In this document: positions 1-8,426 of the stretch, in pieces | Numbering within the stretch: position 1 is the first letter of the stretch | How the letters are laid out: each line of letters begins with the position of its first letter | Assembly: GCA_030833025.1 (NCBI GenBank) | Contig: JAURHZ010000056.1 | Coordinates: forward strand, 1 to 11,285 | Source: Armatimonadota bacterium | Lineage (GTDB): Bacteria > Armatimonadota > Armatimonadia > Armatimonadales > Armatimonadaceae | Direction of reading: 5' to 3' | Length of the DNA stretch: 11,285 nt | The notes under the pieces: generated by a model | The model's input: only the letters and a program-made list of their open reading frames with translations | What the model was told of the DNA's origin: nothing | Database searches by the model: none | Program-made: the position numbers and the translations under genes

Positions 1-3000
1 TGGCGAACCATCCGGCGGAATGTAGCAAATGGCTCGCTAGCACTCACGATGGAATCAGGAAGCGTCAAGACCTGCTCGCCTAGCTGACGACCAGAACCAT
101 CCGGAGCTGTATCCGTTGGGACACCCGAAGCATCGGCTGACCGGCCCGAGTACATCAAACGCCACTTCCCAGGAACGCCTCCGTGGAAGACAAGCATCGA
201 AGTTCCCGTTCCGGAATCAAATGCGACCTTTGGACTAAATCTCCGTACAGCAGGGTCACCATTGACAAACCATGGGTTCACCGATGCAGGAACGCCATTT
301 GCATCGAGGCGAGAGAACATAATCGTATCGAGAATGTCTCCGCCAGATGCTTGCCGGCTATTCGCCCAGACGAGAAGCGCATTGGTTGCCGTAGGCGCTG
401 TATGGAGCACATACGGAGCCGTGTTGCTTTCCCGGAGATCAGTCGTACCGTTGATGATTTCAGGAGCCGTAAACCAGCGCCCCGTATTCAGCGACGGATC
501 AGCAACTGGTGTACCAAAGTCAGCCGCCACGAACGTGCCGATGGTTGGGTTCCAGTTCATATGTGAATGGAACAGCTTGACCGGATCGCCAACATTCGTT
601 AGTGCCAACCCATTTGCATCAGCATTACGGGAGAAGTAGACATTGATACGACCATTCGCCGAGCGGTACGTCGCAGGGCTGATCGCCGATGCTGGACGTC
701 TTGCGGCATCCAAGATCGGGAAGACATCGATGCCTGGTAACTGACCATTTGCAACCTGAGCACTCAGATCAAAGTCAGGAACCTGACCCGTAATCGAACT
801 TTCGGTAACAGTGACCTTCAGCTCCATCGCAGGGTTGGTGTGTGGCTGATACTCAACCCCAACGACTGCGCCTGCTGCATTGGTGATACCTGTACGTCCG
901 CGGAGGACTGTTTCACCAGCGACTGGGAAGATGCCGAGCGCACCAGGGTAGACAAAGTTCAGGTTGCTGTCAACACCGTTGATTCCACGGTAGGTTGGTC
1001 CAGCAATTGAGATGCTGCCATCTGGCTGCAGTACTGGAACCGCCGCATAGCCCCTCGTCGGATCTGTATCGTGGTCTTCAAAGACTCCAAGCTGAGGTGG
1101 CGCACCATTACGGTTTGCATACCGACTTGAGTAAACCCCGGTTGGAGTACCGTGTGGCACTGCAATACCGACCATCGGCTTTGCAGCTTCAGGTGCGACA
1201 TAGCCGTACGGCAACAGGTTCTGAGCACCTGGGAGGTCAGGGATGCCAAGCACCGATGGGTTCGCGGCGTTTGGCTGAGCCTTATGCAGCGTATGACGAC
1301 CAGCGAGTGGCTGGTAGTAACGCTCGAAGACAGTCTGTCCACCGAGGTCATAGTCCATCGTTGCCCGGAACACAGGATCAGGGTTCGTTTGCATCCATTG
1401 AAGCCACGCGGCATCAAAGGTCTTGTCAAGCGATGTCACGACCTGTGGCATCAAGTTCGCGACCGGTAAGTTTGCGTTTGGATCTGCACCAAAGGCGAGA
1501 ATGCCAAACCTTGGGTCCACCAGCTCACTGCGCATGCCAAACATGTACGAGTTCGTACCTGCTCCTGGTGTTGCCGTACCCGGAGTCTCGATGCGCTGTG
1601 ACGCACGGAGGTTCCACAGGTTGACGTTGCCAGTGTTCTGGATGGTTACTGGTCTGAAGAACGGCGCATAAGGTGCACGCAGTGGCGGAGGAGCAAAACC
1701 AGCTTGCTCACCCGTCAGAATCGTACCGCCGTAACCGAGGACACCATTTTGGATACCAAATCCACCTGGAAGACCGCCGAGGTCAACGGGTGTCTCCGCT
1801 GCACGGAGTCCCATATCAACAGGGACGCCCATCCAGACTTCGACAATACGGTATGGCTCTTCACCATTCTGGGCATCCCAGATTCCGTTTCCATTAGCAT
1901 CCACATACATCCGGACACGACTTGTGTAACCGAACGGCGTGATCGCCTTCTCACCATTGAAACTGCCACCCGTCCACTTACGAAGCTCACGGTTTGCAAG
2001 TCCACGTGGCAACTGGACACGTCCATCTGCTGTTGTGACCGTTGCTCCATCGATGCTGCTTGGCAGTTCGTAGGTGGATGTCAACGAGTGCATCGCAACG
2101 AGGTTTGCTGGCTGATACTTTGGAACCTTGACATTGATGGCTGCAGAAGAACCTGCGACACCACCAAGTGGATTCGTGACATAGCCAGGGTTGGTATTGG
2201 TCAGTAGATCCTGTCCGCCAGCGATGACCGATGCCCCACCAGTAACCGCATCCGTGCCATTGATAACAATGGACACAGCCTGGCGGCCTTGGTTGGAGGC
2301 AGATGCTGCACTGATATCCGTGTAGTCAGGGCTAAGGTTACCCAGAGCCATGATGGAACCCGTAGCTGCGGTCAATGCTTTACGCTTCCATGGCTGGGCT
2401 TCTGTCACGACAGTCTCCCAAGGCAGCGGGTTAATGCGGCCATCCACGCCCATACCGATTGGCGTTCGACGAACATTGTCCGTACCCGCATCTGCATTTG
2501 GCAAGTTGGCTGGCCACCATCGCCAGATAAGGTCATCAAGAACCTCAGCTCGAACGTTGGTGAGCGAGCCCATCAACGAACGGTTTACGATACGGAGGTT
2601 ACGCTGATTTGCAGAAACATCGGATGAACCCGTACGGCCATGGTTGATGTAACCTGCACTCGCAGCAACCGGAACGTAGTACGAAAGGTCATCCGCACCA
2701 GATGCATCCCGCAATCGTAAACCAAACCGTGTATTGCGGCGGCGTCCACCGAGACCATCAGGAAGGAACTGGTCGGCATCAACGCGCTCAACCACGTTTC
2801 CGTTGCCAAGGGCTTGGCTATATTCCGAGCCAGCCTTGTCAGGGTCAACCAGTGTTGCACCTGCAGACGGATAAAGAGCCTTGGCATTGTCACCTGTTCG
2901 GAATGGCCCAATACCACCCGCTGGCGGATCACCGGCAGGTTTTCCTACAGAGACAGGTGCGACACCATTTGCCGTACTGACGGTGTCCATCAAGAAACCC

Positions 3001-6000
3001 TGGACTCCTAGTGGGTTAGCCGCCCAGAACAACGGATTCGTCCGGTTGATGATCTGTGTTTCGAATGCTCCACCAACAATCTGTACGATTACCTGGGGAC
3101 CTGTACGTGGGTCGGAACCCGGAACGGTCAACGGTGGCCCAACGGTTACCTGTACATCGATTGGTGTTCCAGGTCCAATTGGTAGTCCACTGGTTCCATC
3201 GATGCGGAAGTCCGCAAACGCCATACCAAGAGCTGCCGGTGCATGTCCAGCAGGCGTGTCAATCGGAGGAACGGTGTACTCACGGTCATATGGGTATACC
3301 GAAACCGTAGGACCGGCCATCGCCAGATTCAAGGTACGCGTAATCGAATTTCCACCGCGCGGAGTTAAGCGTACGGTTACTTGGAAGCTTGCAGGAATAT
3401 TCGGGACCGATGCTGCAGGCGTCGATGAATCGAACGACTTCCGGACCGTTACATCCCAAATGATGATTGGAATAGATTCGCCCCATTCAAAGAATGGTCG
3501 TTTGCCCTTCGCCGTTCGCGAAACGATGTTACTTGTGCTTGGCGCAGTTGTCGCTTCGCCATCGCGCCGTGGGCGTAGTGGAGATCCACTTTGTGCAGCG
3601 GCAAACAATGTCTGGAAGTCAGCAGAATCAAAGATGTCGACCTTGACTTGCCCCTCGCCTGGATCGTTGCGCCGCACAATGGTCCCGCCGACAAAACCTG
3701 ATGCAATTCCGCCAAGACGTTTAGCATATACAGGTGTATAGGCATACAGAAGTCCATCATCTCCCGCAACATATACCCAAGTAGCATTCTGACCACTTGG
3801 ATTTACATTCGCGCTAGGTGCAGCAAGTACACCAGGGGCAAGCGATGCATTGGCAGCTGCACGTTCACTATCAGCCTCAGGTCCCTGTGGATTGAACGAT
3901 CCCGCCCCAGTTACTTCACCCATCGATGAGTATCCGGGCAGCTTTACCAATCCGCCTTCGTTTGCATTCGTTCCCGCTGTTGTGCGGAAACGCTTGTCGT
4001 AGAACAGACCACGCTGATCCAATGGGAATCCCGTTGCACCAGTATGCGTGTCCTTAGGGAAGAACGTAGCAGAGACGAGCTGGCGGTAAAGACCACGAGG
4101 CTTTAGGCTTGGCCGTGGGTTATCACCATAATCAGGAGTCTGACCAACAACTACTGGTTCCAGCGGCGGATAGAAACGGAAGTAACTCGTACCGTCCGTT
4201 CTCAGCTTTTGCTGGATGCCACGCGATTTCGCATAGTCAGCATCACGCCCAGGGAAATATGCGTTCGTTACGGCAGTGATACCTGCTCCCTGTCCGCCAG
4301 GTCCCATACGTGTGACTAGGTAGACATGAAGGTCATTGAAACGCTCAGGATCTTCAGTCGTTGCCCAACCAAGCGCAGCCGTCGTCTCACCAGGGTTGGT
4401 TACGACCGATGGCAACGACGGATCTTCACCTTCAAGGTTGGTGCTCAGCTCGTGGAGATAACCATCACGGCTCGTCACGAACAAGCTTGGATATTGATAA
4501 GCGGTGTTCGTTGGTGTACCGGATGCAAGCGCAGGAGCAGCCGTTGTTGACGGCAATGTTCCACGCGTTGTGCTTAGCGGATCATCGACATCCTGGTTTG
4601 CATACATACCCGTGAAGTCAAAGACGGGGAACACACTGTCAGCGAACAAAACAGACGTGATGTCATATCCGAACGGAGCATATGCACCAGTCGCAGTCGA
4701 ACGCATCACGTAAACACTTGATGGCGCATCATCTGTCGGGATGAGTGGCACACTTGGGCGTAACGGTGATGTCGTAAGGGAAACATCTACTGGCGTAGTG
4801 GTTCCAGCACCCCTACCCGTGAGCGTTGCAGCGGCAGTGCGCGCTTCTGCATTGCTCCGGTTAACAAGTGGTCCGCCGGTAACAACCAGATCGCCATCGA
4901 TTGCAGAACGATCACCGAGAAGTGGAACGGTGCGTGCAAGGATGCGCTTGAAGCCGAGACGCTTCGTCAGTCGATCACCAACATTGAACAATGGGTTCGC
5001 CGGATTGAGAGGATCGTTCGGATTCAATCGATCCGTAGTTCCCTCTTCCGATGGAATCGTTGCTCCAGCAGGCAGTGTCGTTACCTGGTCAGCTGCACTG
5101 CCACGCCATCGAAGGAACAAACCGGTAGAAGGATCGAGATCGATCGCATATACACGGCCAATACCACCAACAAAGATTGTTGGGAGTGTTCGGTAAGCAG
5201 GGCTACCAGTGACTCCGGTGGTTACAGGTGCATTGCGCTTAGCAATACTCGCAACGCCCGCGGTGTACGTGTCGTACTGATGCCGATACGTCCAGGCTGG
5301 GGTTGCGCGTCCGAAAGCACCAAGCTTCGAAACATACTGGTCAACAGGCTGCGAGTAAATGGTCGCACCAGCAGCAGGAGCAGCTTTCGCCGGTGGTACC
5401 ACGGCTGCTGCCGCCCTTGTTGGCATCGGGTTTGTCAAGAAATCTCGACGATCGCCCTCTTGATCCAACAAAACCAAACGGCCTTGACGTGGACTATCAG
5501 GTGAATCTGCATTGAGGTCATTGGTTGACACAACAACATAACGTCGCACACCCGAGAGCGTAGCCGTATCAGGATCAAGGAACGGAAAATCTAACAGAAC
5601 TGGAGCAGAGTAAATAGGTCCAGCAACCGTACTCGGTTCGGCAAGCTTGAAGCCCGGGTACACCACAGAGGCATCGATTGCATCCGTCAGTTTGTTATCC
5701 GTCCCAGAGATATCGCGGTAGCGGTTTGGGTACGCCCATCGAGGACGAATCGTACCTTCCGTGAAGTCAGGTCGCGCACCCGAAAGTGCAGCAACGGAGT
5801 TTCTAAACCGGATGTTGTCATTCAGACCAGCCGCGGACCCCGCAGCGGGTGGCAATGACGGCGCACTACCTGCTTGAAGCGAGTCGCCTGCCGTGCCATC
5901 CCAGACCATGTTTGCATCATGATCAGCCTTTGTAACTGGGCCATCAAAGTCCAATGCGTATACACGGCCTTCTCCGGTAGTTACAAAAACACCCTTGGAA

Positions 6001-8426
6001 GCGCTTGCAGTTGCAGGAGCTGTTCTAGGTGCTGGAACTTCGGAAACGGCAACGGCGGCATTAACGGAGCCTAGCGTCTCGAACCACCACTTTAACTCTG
6101 TCCGATGTGGGTCGGTTTGGACAACAAGGCTGTTAGGCAAGTGTTTGGTATTGAATGTCTGCTGGCCCTTCCGATATGGAAGTGCATTTAGCGTATTCGA
6201 AACCGCATTGACACCCGCATCCGCACGTGCATCCAGTGCGTAGACATTGCCATTCTGGTTGCCAACAAATAAACGTGGTTCGTCTGTAAGCAAGTTAATG
6301 GTCGGGTCGGCATCTGCCTTTGCCCATGCGACGACTGCTGATGCACTGCCATAAGGACCAGGAACAGGGACTTCGGTCTTTAACCGGCGATTATAGAGCT
6401 CGAGTGTTTCAGCACGAACACCCGTGGTACCGCGGTCAGCACTTTCTGGTGAGAAGGTCCAAAGTACGTTCGTAGAACCATAACGGAACGTACCGAGAAT
6501 CGTCGTATCCGCATTTGGCAAGTAGCGGGAATCGTTATTGCCATATGGGTCTATCGCGTAAATCACGCCATTATTGGCCGTCACGAACGCAACGGTGTTT
6601 AGCACTGGCGCAAATCCAGGGGTTGGCACAGTTTGCTCTACGTAGTAGCGGCCTCGCGGTGCTGCTGCCGTGCCCGTGATAACACCACTTGCATTACGAA
6701 CTGGAACCTGCACCTGCCCACGAACAGCAATTCCAGGAACGATCGTGACGCTAGCCGCGATCCCTCCGTTGTTATTATCGCCATGTGAACCAATAAAGAC
6801 TTCTTCATCAACGATCGTTCCATCGTTGTTGACATCGTACGCAACGATGCCCGGAACCTGATACACAGGCTTACTGTTCGTATCCGTTCCAACCTGCGGA
6901 TTACGCAAGCCACCTGGGATATAGGAGCGGTCAGGGAAACGCCATATCGGCGTACCCGTGAGCCAGTCAACGGAGTGGATTGAACCGAGTTCGATTGACT
7001 TTGTTCCATCCGCGCTCGCTGCAGGAACACCGGTTTCAGGATCAACGATGTAATCGGTTCTTGGAACCAAAACCTGCATATGTGAAAAGAATGGAAGCAG
7101 GTTTCCGGATCCATCTTGATATGCCTGATGGTTACGCGCATTGACTGGCGCAACACTTGTCGTCCCATTCAGAGGCTGAACGATAGATTCTGGCCCCCAG
7201 AAAATGGTCGAGATGTTTGTTGCGTCAAGTGTTTGCGTTCCGGTTGTAAAGCTCGGGTCAAGTGGGTTGTTGATAAAGTCTGCCAATGCATACGTTGCCG
7301 ATGCAGAAGGCTGAAAGAAATTATTCGCCGTGAAGCCCGCTTGATCCGTATCGACCTTTCGGCCTCCGTGAGGAGGGACAAGCGTCGGGGTTGCCTTTAC
7401 GGCCTGTGGGCGTTGAATAAACTCTACTTGGTCGGCAATAACGAACGTGTTTGCTGCAGGAGACTCTGTTGTGGCATCCAGTTCCACACGAGCACGGAAC
7501 GAACCATCACCGTAGGCTCCCCCATTCGCGTAGTTACCACCAGCTGCGTATGTTGCATCAGCAAACATCGGGAAGTAGGCCGGCTGACCATCCGAGCCGT
7601 TTAAGTAGTAACTACCTGCGGTTCGTTGACTGAGATAACAAACCTTAGATGCATGTGTGAACCCACCGCTACCATTAGGTACCTGATAGTACACAACATA
7701 GCGGGCATCGGATACGCGAGCTTCTAATGATGAATCCGTAGCTGATTGCGGAATTTTGATCTTGATGGCGTAGCGGGTAACAGAACCGGCGGCACCTGCT
7801 ACGGATGGATACCAGCTGAACTTACCTGCATCCGCTGGGTTACTTCCCGGATTACCATTCGGTCGAAGGACGGACTGCTTACGGTGATACAGGGTCCCAG
7901 TGAACAATGTCGATGGACCTGACACCGTTGTAATCCACGATGCACCGACAACTACTCGCCCAGATGGGGCGATTGAAGTTGTGCCGTCAATAGGAGCGAT
8001 TCCAATAGTAGCTTCGTCATCGAGCAAGATACTTGGGAACAACAGGTCACGAATACTGCCAGTCGCATTTTGCCCAACACGTGCACCATTCGTTGCACGT
8101 GCTATCGGGTACGTCCAGCCATCCATGAACAAGGGCGAATCAATTGTCTCTTGCGGGACTCTGCTGTAGACGGGCTTATCAAAGGTGCGGTTACCATTGG
8201 TTACGCCCCAAAGATAATCACCTGTCAGGCGACCACGGTTGTTATTACCACCGTGCGCTTTTCCACCAGGATTTTGCATCGATGGCCGGTTCGTAGCGGC
8301 AGGTTTTGGACGGGTAAATTCCTGGGCCATACCCGGGACAGTCGCCATACCGACTAAGGTAACAGCGAATCCTGTGCGTACGAGTGCGGAAAGGGTTTCG
8401 ATTTTCATACGATTTGTACGGCTCAC
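1..8426 (-). CDS. Giant exported multidomain protein with golvesin-like domain and PQQ-like beta-propeller (3' end outside window)
   Basis: One frame stays open from GTG at 8426 to the window edge, at least 2808 codons, and continues beyond. I chose GTG 8426 over ATG 8408 because it overlaps the upstream TGA (GTGA) and has GGAG 7 bases before it. Domains in order: Sec signal peptide (1-34); a Gly/Asn/Pro-rich linker (about 36-65); a golvesin/Xly-like beta domain (about 160-338); PQQ-like blades spread over about 480-1570, with repeated FVxxxxGxVYALD-type motifs near 612, 717, 811, 1083, 1314 and 1548; an Ig-like sandwich region (about 1645-1800); a long unassigned region; a motif typical of extracellular Ig-like modules (PVTIQNTGNVNLWNL, about 2259-2273); and propeller-like sequence at 2660-2770. 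Calcium-type loops lie at 531-542 and 2176-2189. I read only one cysteine (in KVCYLSQ). No catalytic motif is visible. A structural, adhesive or ligand-binding surface role is the likeliest, but the function is unknown. The C-terminal anchor or secretion signal, if any, is outside the window. Confidence 0.5.
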   Translation of the reverse strand, partial: MSRTNRMKIETLSALVRTGFAVTLVGMATVPGMAQEFTRPKPAATNRPSMQNPGGKAHGGNNNRGRLTGDYLWGVTNGNRTFDKPVYSRVPQETIDSPLFMDGWTYPIARATNGARVGQNATGSIRDLLFPSILLDDEATIGIAPIDGTTSIAPSGRVVVGASWITTVSGPSTLFTGTLYHRKQSVLRPNGNPGSNPADAGKFSWYPSVAGAAGSVTRYAIKIKIPQSATDSSLEARVSDARYVVYYQVPNGSGGFTHASKVCYLSQRTAGSYYLNGSDGQPAYFPMFADATYAAGGNYANGGAYGDGSFRARVELDATTESPAANTFVIADQVEFIQRPQAVKATPTLVPPHGGRKVDTDQAGFTANNFFQPSASATYALADFINNPLDPSFTTGTQTLDATNISTIFWGPESIVQPLNGTTSVAPVNARNHQAYQDGSGNLLPFFSHMQVLVPRTDYIVDPETGVPAASADGTKSIELGSIHSVDWLTGTPIWRFPDRSYIPGGLRNPQVGTDTNSKPVYQVPGIVAYDVNNDGTIVDEEVFIGSHGDNNNGGIAASVTIVPGIAVRGQVQVPVRNASGVITGTAAAPRGRYYVEQTVPTPGFAPVLNTVAFVTANNGVIYAIDPYGNNDSRYLPNADTTILGTFRYGSTNVLWTFSPESADRGTTGVRAETLELYNRRLKTEVPVPGPYGSASAVVAWAKADADPTINLLTDEPRLFVGNQNGNVYALDARADAGVNAVSNTLNALPYRKGQQTFNTKHLPNSLVVQTDPHRTELKWWFETLGSVNAAVAVSEVPAPRTAPATASASKGVFVTTGEGRVYALDFDGPVTKADHDANMVWDGTAGDSLQAGSAPSLPPAAGSAAGLNDNIRFRNSVAALSGARPDFTEGTIRPRWAYPNRYRDISGTDNKLTDAIDASVVYPGFKLAEPSTVAGPIYSAPVLLDFPFLDPDTATLSGVRRYVVVSTNDLNADSPDSPRQGRLVLLDQEGDRRDFLTNPMPTRAAAAVVPPAKAAPAAGATIYSQPVDQYVSKLGAFGRATPAWTYRHQYDTYTAGVASIAKRNAPVTTGVTGSPAYRTLPTIFVGGIGRVYAIDLDPSTGLFLRWRGSAADQVTTLPAGATIPSEEGTTDRLNPNDPLNPANPLFNVGDRLTKRLGFKRILARTVPLLGDRSAIDGDLVVTGGPLVNRSNAEARTAAATLTGRGAGTTTPVDVSLTTSPLRPSVPLIPTDDAPSSVYVMRSTATGAYAPFGYDITSVLFADSVFPVFDFTGMYANQDVDDPLSTTRGTLPSTTAAPALASGTPTNTAYQYPSLFVTSRDGYLHELSTNLEGEDPSLPSVVTNPGETTAALGWATTEDPERFNDLHVYLVTRMGPGGQGAGITAVTNAYFPGRDADYAKSRGIQQKLRTDGTSYFRFYPPLEPVVVGQTPDYGDNPRPSLKPRGLYRQLVSATFFPKDTHTGATGFPLDQRGLFYDKRFRTTAGTNANEGGLVKLPGYSSMGEVTGAGSFNPQGPEADSERAAANASLAPGVLAAPSANVNPSGQNATWVYVAGDDGLLYAYTPVYAKRLGGIASGFVGGTIVRRNDPGEGQVKVDIFDSADFQTLFAAAQSGSPLRPRRDGEATTAPSTSNIVSRTAKGKRPFFEWGESIPIIIWDVTVRKSFDSSTPAASVPNIPASFQVTVRLTPRGGNSITRTLNLAMAGPTVSVYPYDREYTVPPIDTPAGHAPAALGMAFADFRIDGTSGLPIGPGTPIDVQVTVGPPLTVPGSDPRTGPQVIVQIVGGAFETQIINRTNPLFWAANPLGVQGFLMDTVSTANGVAPVSVGKPAGDPPAGGIGPFRTGDNAKALYPSAGATLVDPDKAGSEYSQALGNGNVVERVDADQFLPDGLGGRRRNTRFGLRLRDASGADDLSYYVPVAASAGYINHGRTGSSDVSANQRNLRIVNRSLMGSLTNVRAEVLDDLIWRWWPANLPNADAGTDNVRRTPIGMGVDGRINPLPWETVVTEAQPWKRKALTAATGSIMALGNLSPDYTDISAASASNQGRQAVSIVINGTDAVTGGASVIAGGQDLLTNTNPGYVTNPLGGVAGSSAAINVKVPKYQPANLVAMHSLTSTYELPSSIDGATVTTADGRVQLPRGLANRELRKWTGGSFNGEKAITPFGYTSRVRMYVDANGNGIWDAQNGEEPYRIVEVWMGVPVDMGLRAAETPVDLGGLPGGFGIQNGVLGYGGTILTGEQAGFAPPPLRAPYAPFFRPVTIQNTGNVNLWNLRASQRIETPGTATPGAGTNSYMFGMRSELVDPRFGILAFGADPNANLPVANLMPQVVTSLDKTFDAAWLQWMQTNPDPVFRATMDYDLGGQTVFERYYQPLAGRHTLHKAQPNAANPSVLGIPDLPGAQNLLPYGYVAPEAAKPMVGIAVPHGTPTGVYSSRYANRNGAPPQLGVFEDHDTDPTRGYAAVPVLQPDGSISIAGPTYRGINGVDSNLNFVYPGALGIFPVAGETVLRGRTGITNAAGAVVGVEYQPHTNPAMELKVTVTESSITGQVPDFDLSAQVANGQLPGIDVFPILDAARRPASAISPATYRSANGRINVYFSRNADANGLALTNVGDPVKLFHSHMNWNPTIGTFVAADFGTPVADPSLNTGRWFTAPEIINGTTDLRESNTAPYVLHTAPTATNALLVWANSRQASGGDILDTIMFSRLDANGVPASVNPWFVNGDPAVRRFSPKVAFDSGTGTSMLVFHGGVPGKWRLMYSGRSADASGVPTDTAPDGSGRQLGEQVLTLPDSIVSASEPFATFRRMVR
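1860..1901 (-). other. Calcium-binding-type loop 2 (DANGNGIWD)
   Basis: Residues 2176-2189 read DANGNGIWDAQNGE after the strand RVRMYV. The D-x-N-x-N-G-x-x-D spacing is that of loops common in secreted bacterial proteins (dockerin-like or SdrD-B-like), with acidic residues following. The calcium-binding role is inferred from the motif only. Confidence 0.5.
3711..6995 (-). other. PQQ-like beta-propeller blade array in the giant protein
   Basis: Residues about 478-1572 contain repeated blade motifs in which a hydrophobic strand leads to Gly and then Tyr-Ala-hydrophobic-Asp: IHSVDWLTGTPIW (about 482), AFVTANNGVIYAID (613), LFVGNQNGNVYALD (719), VFVTTGEGRVYALD (813), IFVGGIGRVYAIDLD (1084), LFVTSRDGYLHELS (1315) and WVYVAGDDGLLYAY (1550). 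Spacing is about 100 residues for the 612-811 group and over 200 later. That is much wider than the 40-50 of a compact propeller, so either large loops are inserted or more than one propeller is present. No PQQ-dependent dehydrogenase active-site residues were recognised. Confidence 0.5.
6801..6836 (-). other. EF-hand/dockerin-type calcium loop 1
   Basis: Residues 531-542 read DVNNDGTIVDEE. They fit the 12-residue calcium loop with Asp1, Asn3, Asp5, Gly6, Ile8 and Glu12 in place. The loop sits between two propeller blades and is flanked by strands (GIVAY before, VFIGSHGD after). FG-GAP-like propeller blades carry comparable loops, so this may stabilise the propeller and need not be an independent EF hand. 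Confidence 0.5.
7413..7949 (-). other. Golvesin/Xly-CBD-like beta domain in the giant protein
   Basis: Residues about 160-338 follow the pattern of golvesin C-terminal/Xly-type domains. There is an opening Trp (GASWITTV, Trp164), then a W-x-P strand (FSWYPSV), a strand equivalent to 'Y-x-V-Y' (ARYVVYYQVP), a middle stretch with Gln and Gly (LSQRTAGSYYLNG), a Gly-rich turn and a strand with charged residues (FRARVELDA). It closes with FVIADQVEFI, matching the family's VVADAVRF-type end. Such domains are found in secreted polysaccharide-related and surface proteins. Carbohydrate binding is a family-level expectation, not shown here. The match is by eye, and the inserted loops are longer than usual. 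Confidence 0.5.
8325..8426 (-). other. Sec signal peptide of the giant protein
   Basis: Residues 1-34 show the three-part layout of a Sec signal. The n-region is positive (MSRTNRMK, with Arg3, Arg6 and Lys8). A hydrophobic segment with a single interrupting Arg17 follows, strongest over GFAVTLVGMATV (19-30). The likely signal peptidase I site is after PGMA (31-34), before QEFTRP. No lipobox cysteine is present, so it is not a lipoprotein. With the ATG at 8408 the peptide would lose six residues, including two arginines, but would still be recognisable. Confidence 0.5.

Noticed and set aside
2881..3741. Plus-strand open frame of 286 codons
   Set aside because: It lies wholly inside the giant minus-strand gene. 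Its translation has no domain, is rich in Arg/Pro/Ser/Thr, and has no ribosome site that I could see. It is a shadow of the codon pattern on the other strand.
4741..5196. Plus-strand open frame of 151 codons, and similar ones at 262-639 and 995-1624
   Set aside because: All are antisense to the continuous minus-strand frame, and their products are Arg/Ser-rich without recognisable motifs or neighbours in an operon.
3711..6995. PQQ-dependent dehydrogenase or BamB/PilY1-type assembly protein
   Set aside because: The blade motifs are PQQ-like, but no dehydrogenase active-site or cofactor residues were seen. The protein is far larger than BamB, and no PilY1 von Willebrand region or pilus genes are visible.
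6638..7168. Minus-strand open frame of 176 codons in another frame
   Set aside because: It overlaps the giant gene in a shifted frame. The giant frame here encodes clear propeller sequence and a calcium loop, while this one is Arg/Ser-rich with no domain.
8406..8408. ATG at 8408 as start of the giant gene
   Set aside because: It is possible, but no ribosome binding site precedes it. The GTG at 8426 has GGAG at 7 bases and overlaps the upstream stop.
8409..8422. Promoter or terminator between the two genes
   Set aside because: The genes overlap or are at most 14 bases apart. There is no hairpin with a T-run and no room for an independent promoter other than inside the upstream coding sequence, where none was recognised.
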